Assembly (NCBI RefSeq): GCF_937616625.2
Contig: NC_065572.1
Location: 36,049,653-36,113,652 of the forward strand
From: Mercurialis annua
Taxonomy: Eukaryota > Streptophyta > Magnoliopsida > Malpighiales > Euphorbiaceae
Length of the DNA: 64,000 nt
Direction of reading: 5' to 3'
Shown here: piece after piece, positions 10,033-21,882 of the stretch
Layout of the letters: each line of letters opens with the position of its first letter
Position numbering within the stretch: the stretch's first letter is position 1
The notes under the pieces: generated by a model
Databases searched by the model: none
The model's input: the letters and a program-made list of their open reading frames with translations, nothing else
What the model was told of the DNA's origin: nothing
Translations under genes and position numbers: made by a program

Positions 10033-13000
10033 AACTTGGTATCAGAGCTTTGGTTTCAAACCGAGGCCTTATGCATGTTATTTGTTGTGTTTTTTTGGCA
10101 TGATAAGTATGTCGTGTCTTAGGAACTACCGCGGAATTAGGATTCGTGTCTTGCCTTTTAAAACGTCATCTTTTATTTTTAAACTTTCAGCCTACATCCT
10201 ATAGGTGATGTGTGTCAGTCTCTATTTAGTATTTATGTCTGACAATTAATTTCACTTGGATGTTACTTGCTGTGTTTTATCATATTGAGGTTATTTCACT
10301 TGGGTGATTTTAATTGCTTCTGATTTCTCGGAAAATCTTTTGTTGATGATGTTTTCTAAATTCATTCTTGGGTATGATGTTGTTTGATTAACTTTGGCGT
10401 TATGCCTAAAATAATTTTGAGTATATGGTTGGTTATGGTTATTTTACATGATGCGTTGGATTGTTTTACCTTATTAATGAAGTACATCTTGACTTGGGCC
10501 TCGACGGTTGATTTTAAATATGATCGGATGTTGGGCGTTAGTCCTGTTTTCTAGTAAAAACAATTTGGGTTAAACTTTAAAACGTGTTTTGTGTTATACA
10601 TTGTTTGACCACATGCTGTTTTATGGATATTCTTTGAGGAAATTGTTTTTATTCGATTTGCGTTTTGACACAGAATCGGAAGAGAATTTTGGTTTTTAAT
10701 TCTTTAAAATTTTGATTTTGTTTAAGTTGCTAGTAAAAAGGATTTTCCTGTATTTTTAATTTTGGGGTTTACAGAATGGATGTATGAATCAAAGATTTCT
10801 CACTTGAGTTTTAAATTACCGTTTAGCGGTTGGGTTAAATTGATCTCTCAAATTTGAAAAGATGGAGATTTTATTAAAATATTTTCCTGGATTTACAAAT
10901 ATTTTGAATACGTTTTATGAATGATTGTTTTGTGTTTGACTTGGGTCACCCAAATTTAGGAGTTGAGCTTGGTAGTTGTAATGAGTCGGCTACCTCGATG
11001 ATTTTATGGTTTGAGATACTTGGGTATCCATTTTAAAGAAATTAATTAATAAGAAGAGACTTTTACAGATAGTGATTTTGTTTAACAGTGGGGCTCAACT
11101 ATTTTTTGTTTTTTTTTTGGAAGTTTTCGTATTTGACTTTAAGATTTAAAATAAATTTTGAAGCGTAGTCTTAAAAGATGATATTATTACAAGCGGAATT
11201 TAATACGAAAATTAAGGCTTGTTTTAGCATGTCCTGATTTTATTTGTTTTTTTAAAGTATGTTTGGGTTAAAATTTTGTTTATTGTCATACTTACGTGCT
11301 TTATGATTTGTAGAAATTATTATATTTTTGGTTTTGATTTGCGTCGTATAATTTGCACGTCTGTTAAACTAAGTTGATTGTATATCTTGTCTCTTCGTGT
11401 GGAGTAGCACGTGAGATAATTTATTCACCTGGTCAAGGTTGGTTTACCTTGATGTATGGGTCATGGGTCGAAATCCTTGCGTTTCGATAGCGAGGAAGAC
11501 GAAAGAAGTGTTTCATTGGAATGTTTGATGGTTTCTTATTATCCTGAAAAGGATATTGAAAATTCTAACTGAAAAGATAGATCGGTGTATTAATACACTG
11601 ATTCTTTCATCAAGTATGATGATGTGATGCGGGAGCTTGCTGTAAGTTTCGTAAGAACGTATATGATAAGTTATTTTCATGGGGCATAAGTTTCAGTTTG
11701 TGTTGAGGTTAGTTGGATTTCTTCTATGGTAGAGTTGTAACGAAGTCATTAGGATGACTTGTTATATAGCATTGAATGTTGGTAGATTGAAAAAACGTAA
11801 TTTGAGGAAAATTTCGAGGTTATCGAGTGCATATCTCACATAGTGTAAAGTCTAGCAAATGTTTTGTTAGGAAATGGATTTCAAAGGTTGATTTGTTAAA
11901 ATATTTAAAAAAAATTCAACACGTAATTGTGCCCAGACATATCATGAACATGCATTTATAATGTCACGGATAGGATTGCATTGAGGACAAAGTATGTTCA
12001 CTAAATAGAAGATCAATTAATAATTGATACATGCATAATAGTACATACATCACGTGCATAGAAATGATTAGGGTTGGATACAACTCTTTGGGGATGAGAG
12101 ATGTCATCACCCTGGCGCACAATTATGTAAAATGGATCTTATCGATAAAGTGTGTTGAGAAAGATGTTTTGAGAAGAGCTCGCGAGTCACGTTGTGATAA
12201 ACGTAGTTATAATGTTGTCGGATTTCAAATGATTTTGAAACTGTTACCGAAAGGTAGCTAGACAAATACTCTGTGATGATGGTGATGGATTTTGGACGAT
12301 TAAGTTGTAATGGATTAGTCTGTTTTGTCGAAATCTTGTGTTTTATAAAAGTAAGGATATATTTGAGGTTGCAATCGAGATATAGTTGTGTCAAGTGCGG
12401 TGTATGGTTAGGCTCAGATTAGAAACTTTTCGTGATAATTTTAGATATGTGATTTACAAATTTGCTGATTAAGGATGTTGGTTATGCTCCATGTGTGTGT
12501 ATACACTATATTTCTGTTTTTATAAGAGACTTTATCTTTTCGTATTTGAAATTGTCCGAGTATTTTGGTATAATGTTATAAACGTATTTTCATAAACAAG
12601 AGGTTTGCTTTGCTAATTTTACACTTTTGAGGAAAGGAAGAAATTTTATCAAATTGGATTCAAAAGGAATAGTAAAAAAATTTGCTAACTCAACGATTTT
12701 TTCAAATCGTGATTTTATTTACAAATTAAAATTTATAAGTGACAATAAAATTTTAATATTTTGAAACATCAATGTGTATTATGAATACGGAGGATTTTGC
12801 CACAGTTTGTGTATTTTCGAGAAAGGGATAAATTTGTTTTAACAAGTTTGGTTTAAAGATACCATAAATTTTATCAGTTGAACAGTTTTCAAACGTATTT
12901 AAAAGTTAGGAGAAATTTGCAGATTCAAAATGCAAATATTTTGAAAATTTCAGGGGTATACGAAACTGATGGTTTTTCAATGGTAAAGGCATTTCGATTT

Positions 13001-14320
13001 TGAATATAAAAGGAGGTGTAAGACGTTTAGTCTTTTAAAGAGAAGCAGAATTTTTTTGAATATAAAATGTTTTGGGTATTGAAAGATTTTATACCCTCGT
13101 GTGATTTGGGTATTGAAAGATTTTATACCCTCGTGGGTTGGGTTTTGAGCATAACTAACAATCCGGTTGGGATAAATTGGTCACAGTAATCTCTCATTGG
13201 ATACGAGGCAATAGTAAATTGATGGAATAATTTTGAGAGTTGAGATTGATTTGGATATATGAGTTAGTTGATTTGAGAATATAGGATCGCGGTTAATAAG
13301 TTTCGACAATCAGGATCGGTTGATCGATTTTTTCGATTAATGATATTACTGTAATGTTTGGGTCAATAGTTTAAACCTTTGTGTGGGGGAATTTTTTTTT
13401 AAGTTGTGTAATATAAGTGAGATGTAGTCGATAAGCAGTTTAGTTGTAGCGTTATGTTTCTAAATGATTGAAGTAATCATTTTGATTGAGATTGTTTATG
13501 ACTAATATAGAAATTCTTTTACTATAAGTTAAGTTCACATTTCTTGAGAATAACAATATGAGTTTTTGTTTTTGGATCGGATGATTCTTTGTTGTGTTTG
13601 TTTTAGAACTGAAATATTATCTGAATTCGAATGAGTTTTGTTATCAATTATTTTTATGTGGATCTTGTTATAAGTGGAAGGAACTAGGTATTGTAAAACA
13701 AGATTTTATCAGCTTGTGTTTTCGGTTTCCTGTTGAGACGATAGAGTCTGAAATTGTAAGATATATAGTTTAGCTTAGGGCTTAATCTTGTATTGTGATA
13801 TTGAGGTTTTTATAATCGATAAGATTTAAGCTAGTTTTAGAAGCCGCTCTAGTACAAATTAATTGTGACTCTCAATTGAAAATTTATTGTTTATTCACAT
13901 TGCGTTGATTGAGTAATAGTTGGAGCACCAAGTTGTTAGGATCAGAAATTTGTGCATATATGTGATTTATGATAGCTTATTACGAATCAGTTTCAGATAT
14001 AAAGTTCGAGGTTCGTTTTTGTTTATCTTAAGTGATTCAGTTGAATTTTGTGTGGGAGAATTTATATTACCTCATTTTAATTCACTTAGGAGGGACGTTA
14101 TCGTTTATGTTAAGCGGACGTTAGAGTAATCATGTGTGGTTTTTGCTTGAAGTAAGCAAGCTGTGCGTAATTATTTCTTTTTAAATCTACTTGCGATTCG
14201 TTAACTCTTGATTTATGTGTTAGGAGTGGTTTTTTATTTTTTTGGTACGCGCTGTTTCTGATTTTATTTTATTTGATTTTGTGTTAAATTCGAGGACGAA
14301 TTTTAATAAGTTATGAAGAA
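10033..14320 (+). mobile_element. Non-coding internal region of the LARD-like element
   Basis: This 4288-bp stretch lies between two LTRs. It begins with a primer-binding site and ends with CGAGGACGAA and a weak polypurine tract (ATGAAGAA), a layout usual just before the 3' LTR of plant Ty3/gypsy elements. No frame exceeds 95 codons (12107-12394 on the minus strand), and I recognise no gag, protease, reverse transcriptase or integrase motif. A 76-codon frame at 12031-12261 is stopped in the copy at 24741. A 38-codon frame, MGHGSKSLRF..., at 11456-11572 could be a gag-start relic but has no second copy to test it. The region fits a large retrotransposon derivative mobilised in trans. Confidence 0.8.
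10037..10048 (+). other. Primer-binding site, initiator-Met tRNA type
   Basis: TGGTATCAGAGC is complementary to the 3' end of plant initiator methionine tRNA. It starts four bases after the LTR end, the normal spacing. It primes minus-strand DNA synthesis. Confidence 0.93.
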
Positions 14321-17115
14321 TGTAATACCCCGTTTTTTTTAAAAAAAATCTGATGAGGTTCCGGTAATTTCTGGGATCGTTTGCGGTTTCGTGGTTCGAG
14401 TTGTGTTTTATTTGGGTTGGTTCAATGTTATTCTTTTCACTTGGGTTGAGCTCGGCAATGCGCCATGGGATTGTCCCATGGGATTGGTCATGGCCCAGGT
14501 GATTTCAGCTTGTACGAACCAACATTTGTTTATTCCTTCAGTGTTGCGTACTGCTACGTCTTCCTTTCATTCCTTTTATATATACTCGTTTATAAACCTA
14601 AAATTATTCTTACACTCATAAAAACCCTAGCCGTCACATTCTTCTCCAAGATTCACTGATTTCACGTCCAAATCATTCTCTTCATTGTTGGATTTCGGTA
14701 AGCTTTCTTGCTTATTCTTAGTTTTTGCTATCAAAATCGACACTTCCGTTCGTTGATCCGTTCTCCTTCGTTTTAGAATCATTTGGAAATCTGTTTTGTC
14801 TTAGTTTTAGTAGACATCGTCCTCTTCTATTCTACACTTCAAAATCGTAATTTGGTACGTTAATCCCTCTGTTATCCCCGCTGCCATTTTATCGTTTTTG
14901 ATTGTTTATTTGGTTAGTTGCTGCTGAATTCTTGCCTGTGTTTTAAGGCATGATTCTAGTTATGTTTAGAATTTAATCGCATGTTGTCATTGGATTATGA
15001 TCATCGTTCATGTTTTGTGTAATCGTTAGATGTCATGCTCTATTTTCCTTAATCTTGTTCATTGTTCATTGTCATTGTTCTTATTGATGTTCATGTGTTG
15101 TTTAATGATTAACTAAGTGTTGCTTCTGTCAGTTGAAGATTATGTTGGTTTCTTGTTCGATAGTTGGCGGTCATTGTGATTTTAAATTTGACTGGCTTCG
15201 ATTCTCTGTTTGTTCTTCTTCAATTGTTGTTGGCGGCAAAATTCATTTTCAAAAGCGTGGTGACCATTCTTTATTACTGTGTGAGTTGAGATAGTTATTC
15301 CGAAATTGATCACTTGGTGGGAAATAATGTTGTCCACTGTTGGTTTAAATTTATTATTTTGGTTGTTGTTTGATTTCACGTGAATGTTTATATTATTTAT
15401 GTCTTGGCTATCAAAAATTATGTGCTTATGGCAAAAAGTGATTGTGGTTGTCCTGGGTGTGCAATTGTTATGGGTTGGTTTATCATTATGATTTAATCAA
15501 AGATTTTTATTTGATTATAACTGATTTAAAACCGAACGTTCGTCTATCATTTTAATTTTTAAATTTCTAATCTATAAATTTTTTTAAAAAACAAAATCTA
15601 AAGATAATATTAGTTTCTATTCTAATTAAAATTGTTTGAGTATGATAATTCGAAAACAATAATTATTTTCTAACTGATAGTTATATAATTTTTTGGGTAA
15701 TTAATTATTATTTCAAATCTTGGCTTGTTGTGCCAAATCGGCTAAATTACAATTTACCCCTTAAACGTTTTATTTAAACTTATTTCATTAAGTTTTGATT
15801 TGTAACTTGGGTTACTTGAACTTTAAACTATTGAGTTCCGTTTTGACTTTAAACTATTATTTTATTAAGGTTGTTTAATGATATAAACTATGTTTTATAA
15901 TTGGATATTATATATGGATTTTATCAAGTTAGTTTTGAGATTATAAACTCTTGTTTATAGTTTGATAAAATATTTGGGTCGGGCTTGACTTTGGTCGCCC
16001 GACATGTGAGGTTAATTAGGTAGTTATCGATAACTCGGTTAACCCACAGTTTTGGAAATTGAGTTAATTATTATTTAATATTTATTTAAATAATGTTTTA
16101 TGAAATGGATTTTAAAGCAAGAACTCAATAGACTTGTATTAATTGGGCATTATTACTTATTGGGTATTTTGTGTTGCTCTGGATTGTTTTATCCTGACGT
16201 GTTATTTGTGCTAGTCCTATGTGTTGTTTAGTACTCTTTAGAGTTAGGTTCCGTTTTTATTTTATTATTTATTTGTGTTTAGAATCGTCAACTGTTTGTG
16301 CTTTTGAGGCGAAACGAGTCAAGGTTGCTTGCCAGGAGTTTTCACGTGGATTAGCAAGCAATGAGCTTGTGCTTACTATTTACTGCTTTATTAAGTAAAT
16401 TATTATTTTGATATATAACAAAATAAAAATTTACTCGGTGTAGCTCAGCTCTCGGGACTCTAGTTATGGATTAAGTATGGTTAGTGGAAACTCGGTGTCG
16501 CTCAGCTCTCAGGACCAAGTGTTAGGAATAAAGTATACAAGTTAGAATATTGTGGGTTCCAACTGTTATACGTAATGTTTATATTAGATATTTTAAAAGG
16601 GTTTAAAAGGTTTTCCACTTGATAAATGTAAATATTGGTATGAACTCATCTCAGTATATCTGACCCCGTTATTTTCCCAATTTTTCAAGGGTTATGAATT
16701 GAGCAAGTCAGCCGCTCTCCGATTCTTTATTTCCTCGGAGGTTTTACTTTATATTTTAATAAAGTTATTAAACTGATTTTATTCTTAGACCGGAGTAGTA
16801 AATAGAAGTCTTATTGTCTTAGTACTTGTTGCCAGATTTATTCCATGGATTTAATTGCTGTTTGGCATTCTTATAATAACTTGGGTTAATACGTATTTTT
16901 GCCATGTTTAAGACTCAGAGTTGGATGAGTACTTTATGATAAATGTTGTATATTATGAACTGCTAGAACTAGGCTGAAGTCTCGGTTGCCCCCGAGCATT
17001 AGATTTCTTGCAGATTTATGTATTTGTCGGTTATCCGCAAAGCTAGCTACGAGTTTTGGTACAACCGTACCCATACCCTAGCGCCGGTCGCGATTCAATA
17101 AAATGGGTCATGACA
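14321..17115 (+). mobile_element. Second LTR of the tandem LARD-like element
   Basis: The LTR runs from TGTAATACCCCG to ATGACA, 2795 bp. It matches the interrupted LTR at 4286-10032 and defines the internal region between them. A TATA box lies at 14577-14584. The telo-box is degraded to AAACCCTAG (14622-14630) and the site II pair is mutated. About 170 bp near 16410-16430 are deleted and replaced by a short A-rich filler. Unusually, it is followed by another primer-binding site and internal sequence rather than by target DNA. Confidence 0.9.
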
Positions 17116-18111
17116 AACTTGGTATCAGAGCTTTGGTTTCAAACCAAGGCCTTATGCATGTTATTTGTTGTGTGTTTTTGGCATGATAAGTATGCGTGTC
17201 TTAGGAACTATCGCGGAATTAGGATTCGTGTCTTGCCTTTTAAAACGTCATCTTTTATTTTTAAACTTTCAGCCTACATCCTATAGGTGATGTGTGTCAG
17301 TCTCTATTTAGTATTTATGTCTGACAATTAATTTCACTTGGATGTTACTTGTTGTGTTTTATCATATTGAGGTTATTTCACTTGGGTTATTTTAATTGCT
17401 TCTGATTTCTCGGAAAATCTTTTATTGATGATGTTTTCTAAATTCATACTTGGGTATGATGTTGTTTGATAAACTTTGACGTTATGCCTAAAATAATTTT
17501 GAGTATATGGTTGGTTACAGTTATTTTACATGATGCACTGGATTGTTTTACCTTATTAATGAATTACATCTTGGCTTGGGCCTCTACGGTTGATTTTAAA
17601 TATGATCGGATGTTGGGCGTTAGTCCTGTTTTCTAGTAAAACAAATTTGGGTTAAACTCTAAAATGTGTTTTGTGTTATACATTGTTTGACCACATGTTG
17701 TTTTAAGGATTTTCTTTGAGGAAATTGTTTTTATTCGATTTGCGTTTTGACACAGAATCGGAAGAGAATTTTGGTTTTTAATTCTTTAAAATTTTGATTT
17801 TGTTTAAGTTGCCAGTAAAAAGGATTTTCCTGTATTTTTAATTATGGGGTTTATGGAATGGATGTATGATATCGAAGATTTTTCACTTGAGTTTTAAATT
17901 ACCGTTTAGCGGTTAGATTAAGTTGAGCTCCCAAATTTAAAAGGATTGAAATCTTTTTATAATATTTTCCCGTATTTACAAATATTTTGAATACATTTTA
18001 TAAAGGGTTGTTTTGTGTTCGACTTGGATCACCCAAATTTAGGAGTTGAGCTTGGTAGTTGTAATGAGTCGGCAACCTCGATGATTTTATGGTTTGAGAT
18101 ACTTGGGTATC
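17116..18111 (+). mobile_element. Second, truncated internal region of the tandem element
   Basis: It is near identical by eye to 10033-11030, including the primer-binding site and the ACTTGGGTCACCC segment near the end. It is cut at 18111 by a minus-strand element. The order LTR-internal-LTR-internal indicates unequal recombination between LTRs of two related elements. A frame at 17056-17286 merely crosses the LTR end. Confidence 0.87.
17120..17131 (+). other. Second primer-binding site, initiator-Met tRNA type
   Basis: TGGTATCAGAGC lies four bases after the LTR end at 17115, as at 10037. Its presence proves that the sequence downstream of this LTR is the 5' part of an internal region. Confidence 0.92.
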
Positions 18112-20657
18112 TGTCACGACCCAATTTCATGAATCGTGACCGGCGCTATGGTATGGGTATGGTTGTACCAAAACCCGTAGCAAGCCTTGCAGAAATCAAT
18201 TAAACATTTAAACCTGCAGAAAACTGCTTGGGGGCAACCGAGACTCCAACCTAGGTCAAGCAATTTATATTACAGTTCTAATATAAATAACTTAAATATT
18301 TTAAATATTCCACTGCATGCCTTAAATAACAATATCGTAATTCAGAGTAATCATGCCAAATATAAATAATCGAATATAACGACAATTCCAATGTGTAATA
18401 TCAAATGAAATAAATAACTAGTTCTACTGCGGTCTAAGAGTTCGAAAACAGAAACTAGTTTAATAACATAAAAACCTCCGAAGAATCAAAAGAATCGGAG
18501 TAAACCAGCTTTCAAATCATAAACCTGGAAAATTTGGGAAAACAACGGGGTCAGATATACTGAGATGAGTTCGCAATACTATTTAGATTTATTAAGTTTA
18601 AAACCCTTAAATCAAAACATTTTTATACTAATATAATATGATTATGGAAAACAGTATTGAAATGATCCCAGCGTAAGTATGACATAGCATACCGATAAAC
18701 CCAGAGTGGACGGGAACAAATACTCGTCATATAAATATACCAGCGTAAGTAAGACTTTAGTCTGCCGTTTTCCAGAGTACTTACCGGTGCACACAGTCTC
18801 GATACAAGCCTATCGAGTAGCTAGTTTCAATCCAGATCCATAATCCGTAAAAACAGTTCACAAACATTTATAATATTAAAATACGATGAGGTACTTAATA
18901 AAGCGGTAAATAACACTACAAACTCACTGCTTGCTAACCCACGTGGAAACCTGGCAAGCGACAAAACCTGAATCGACTCCGAAGCCGCACAGTCGACGAG
19001 TCTAAGAACAGAGTAAAAAAAATTATTAAAATCAACCCCTAACTCTAGATAGTACTAGACACCACACAGGACTAGCAAAATATCGAGTCAAGCATAAACA
19101 TTACTGGAATAGAATGAACAATTAATCACGTAATGACCCGAGTCAAAAACGAACCACATCGAGTAATGCAATACTCAATAAAAAAATAAGCCAAGTCTAT
19201 TGGGTTTTCACTTTAAAATTCGTTCCTGAAAATATTACTTAAATAATTAGTAATTAATAACTTAAATCCATTTCCTCAAATATTGGGTTAGCAGAGTTAC
19301 CAATAACTACCAAGCTACCACGCATGTCGGGTGACCCAAGTCTAACCCGACCCAATTATTTATCAAAATTATAAACTATAGTTTATAATTATAAAATAGT
19401 ACTTTTGATAAAATAATAATTAAATATTAAAACGGAACTTAATAGCTTAAAACACAAGTAACCAATAGTTACCGACAATTTACTTAACTAAAATAAGTTA
19501 AGAAAAATAAATAATAAAAAAAAAACAAAACAAATTTGCAATTTTAGCCAAATTGGCACGCAAAGCCAATAATTCTTAAAAACAATAATTACCAAAGAAT
19601 TAACTTAAGTCAATTATGAATTTAACCCAAAAAAAGAAAGCCAACCAATCCAAATAAAGCAAACAAATAGCCATGGCAATTCAATAACCTTACTGCCGCC
19701 AAACACAATTTAAAACAAATAGATTATCAAAACCAAAACTAACGAACACTGCAAAACAACCCAAACAATTCTTAACTCAAACTTAATATAGCTTACTGAA
19801 TTCATCACCTAACAAATCAAGAATAATATCACTACAATCATGAACCAAACAATTTGGCAGAGACAACCATATGAAATCCGCAGTGAAGGAATTAAGAACC
19901 GAGGAAAACGATGAAGGAAAATAAACTCAACTATAACGATTTCGTAAACAAAACTAACCGAACAATAGATAATAGTCATCGAGAAACAAGAATCATAATC
20001 ATAGATAATAATAGAAATCGGCAGAAGTATCATTATTAAGCCAACAAGAACACACAAATACGATGAAACGGCAGTGGCTATAACGAATAGATTTACATAC
20101 CGTTCTATGAAAACAAGGCTTAGATTTGTAGAGGATTGAGTCCACTATCGCTGGAACGAGACAGATCTCAATTTGATGCTAAAAGAAATGAATTATCGAT
20201 TAAGACAGAAATCGCGTTTAAGAACCAAAACTGACAATGAGCAATGTAAACATAGGGAGTGTTTTTTCAGCAAGCAGATGCTAAAGGATGAATGATTTTC
20301 AGGGAATTTGCAAGGTAGACGATGGTTAGGGTTTAGTGATTTGAAGGTATGAAATAGGGTTTAAAATAAGACCTACATATATATATAAGGAAACCAAAAG
20401 ATGGTTAACGTTAAACTGCTGCAACAACATAATTAACATAATACATGTTAATTATTTTCATGGGCTTTTCATGAATATAATTCATGGGCCAAAGAATTGT
20501 ATGGGCTTTTCATGGCTTTGTATGAATTTAATTAATTCATGGGCCAAAACGACTCAACACAAACGAACACGAATCGAATCACGACTGAATCAACGAACGA
20601 CTCAATTAATTATCGAAATCTCGACGGGAAAAGCTAAAGATTTTACGGGATATTACA
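18112..20657 (-). mobile_element. 3' LTR of a minus-strand retroelement, 2546 bp
   Basis: On the plus strand it reads TGTCACGACCC to GGGATATTACA. The polypurine tract complement TTCTCCCC follows, so the element is reversed and this is its 3' LTR. It is inserted in the internal region of the tandem element. It shares the TGTAATATCCC start with the LTR at 10-2895 but has diverged from it. It contains two copies of CCAGCGTAAGTA (about 18665 and 18740). An 82-codon hydrophobic frame at 19809-20057 on the minus strand lies within LTR sequence and is not a credible gene. Confidence 0.88.
20326..20545 (-). promoter_or_regulatory. Minus-strand LTR promoter: site II cluster, TATA box, telo-box
   Basis: Reading in the element's direction, four site II motifs (TGGGCC or TGGGCT on the plus strand at 20540, 20502, 20485 and 20461) are followed by a TATA box at about 20377-20388. 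A perfect telo-box comes next: AAACCCTAA on the minus strand at 20326-20334, with a second partial one at 20355-20362. The order and spacing match the plus-strand LTR at 4418-4596. Activity is inferred. Confidence 0.6.
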
Positions 20658-21882
20658 TTCTCCCCAACTTAATTTAACATAAAACCAAAGTAATAAAAAA
20701 AATCAGTTATAGCAAACATAAAATCACTTGTAACTCAAAAATACGAAATAACGCGTCCTCAACGGAAGGAACAACTACGCATATTAATTCCGATTTTCAA
20801 AATCACTTTACGACCAGGTGACTACTCAACAGAAACAAAATAAAAACCGCATAACTCAACTTAAGCAAAACAAAACTGCAATCTCAAAAGATTCAAACAA
20901 AACTCTCACCAAAAAATAATTCTGCCATGAAGAAGACTAAGGAGAGTCAAAGCAAAAAGAAACATAATTCGACCGGAACACGCAAAAATATTCTACGGAC
21001 ATTCTCCCCAACTTATAGAAATACTATTTCGAATTTAAAGCTAAGTCAAAAATTCGAATGATCACCACACGCATACGCGAAAAATTCTTTGCTCAACAAT
21101 TTGGTACCTCAAACGACTTCTCAACACATGAGTGAACGAAATGGAAATTTATTTCTCAATCCCGAAATTCAAATCGAAAAAATTATTAAGCCAAACTCCA
21201 ATGCTACAAACCGAAAACCTATAAACACTCTCAATTGAAAATAATCTTACATTCCTTAACGCCTATACACTATATCTCTTATAATGGTCACAACACCAAA
21301 TACCTAAGATGAGAAAACTTAACAGTAAATGTCATTTTGATCAAATATGCTCTCACAAAAAAAATTGGCGGAAACTAAATACCAATATGATCGTCTCGGT
21401 TCAACTAACTAAGATCAGCTCGACAATATCCTCAACTTTTTGAACCCAGATGTAAAAAGCACACTAATTTTTAAGGAATACATATCTTAAACTCCTGACA
21501 ACAAAATTTTTTCCATCCTCCAATTTTTTATCAATCACTATAACCTCGAATCCTACAGAAGGTCATTTTGATCAGGTCGAAATTAAACAGTTTATTGGTT
21601 CTGCTCAAAACAAATTTTTTATAGAAAAATGCTTTTCGCAACCACAAAATACAAAATAATATCATTCCCCTTTAATATGAAATTACTAACATATTCCGTT
21701 TTATTTCATTTTCAACCAAAAATAATTAACCCACTGAAAAAAAAATCTTCTAGTTTTGTAAACATGTCAACATAATAGACACACTTTCGATTTGAAATCA
21801 CCACAAAACTTTACTTTCAAAATAAATTCACAGTTTTTATAAAATCCTTCCTTTTGAAAAAAAATAAAAATTAAAATCCACT
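20658..21882 (-). mobile_element. Polypurine tract and 3' internal remnant of the minus-strand element
   Basis: The polypurine tract complement is TTCTCCCCAACTTA (20658-20671). Upstream in the element's sense come GTTGAGGACGCG, a version of the GAGGACGAA segment of the other internal regions, and then AT-rich sequence without a usable reading frame. The remnant ends abruptly against satellite at 21883, so the rest of the internal region and the 5' LTR are lost. Confidence 0.78.

Noticed and set aside
12031..12394. Overlapping 76- and 95-codon frames in the LARD internal region
   Set aside because: The copy at 24741 has an in-frame stop early (GTT GGA TGA), and no known retroelement domain is recognisable.
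19809..20057. 82-codon hydrophobic minus-strand frame resembling a membrane protein
   Set aside because: It lies in the transcribed half of an LTR. AT-rich sequence read as Ile/Val/Phe gives apparent membrane segments, and there is no homologue in the other LTRs here.
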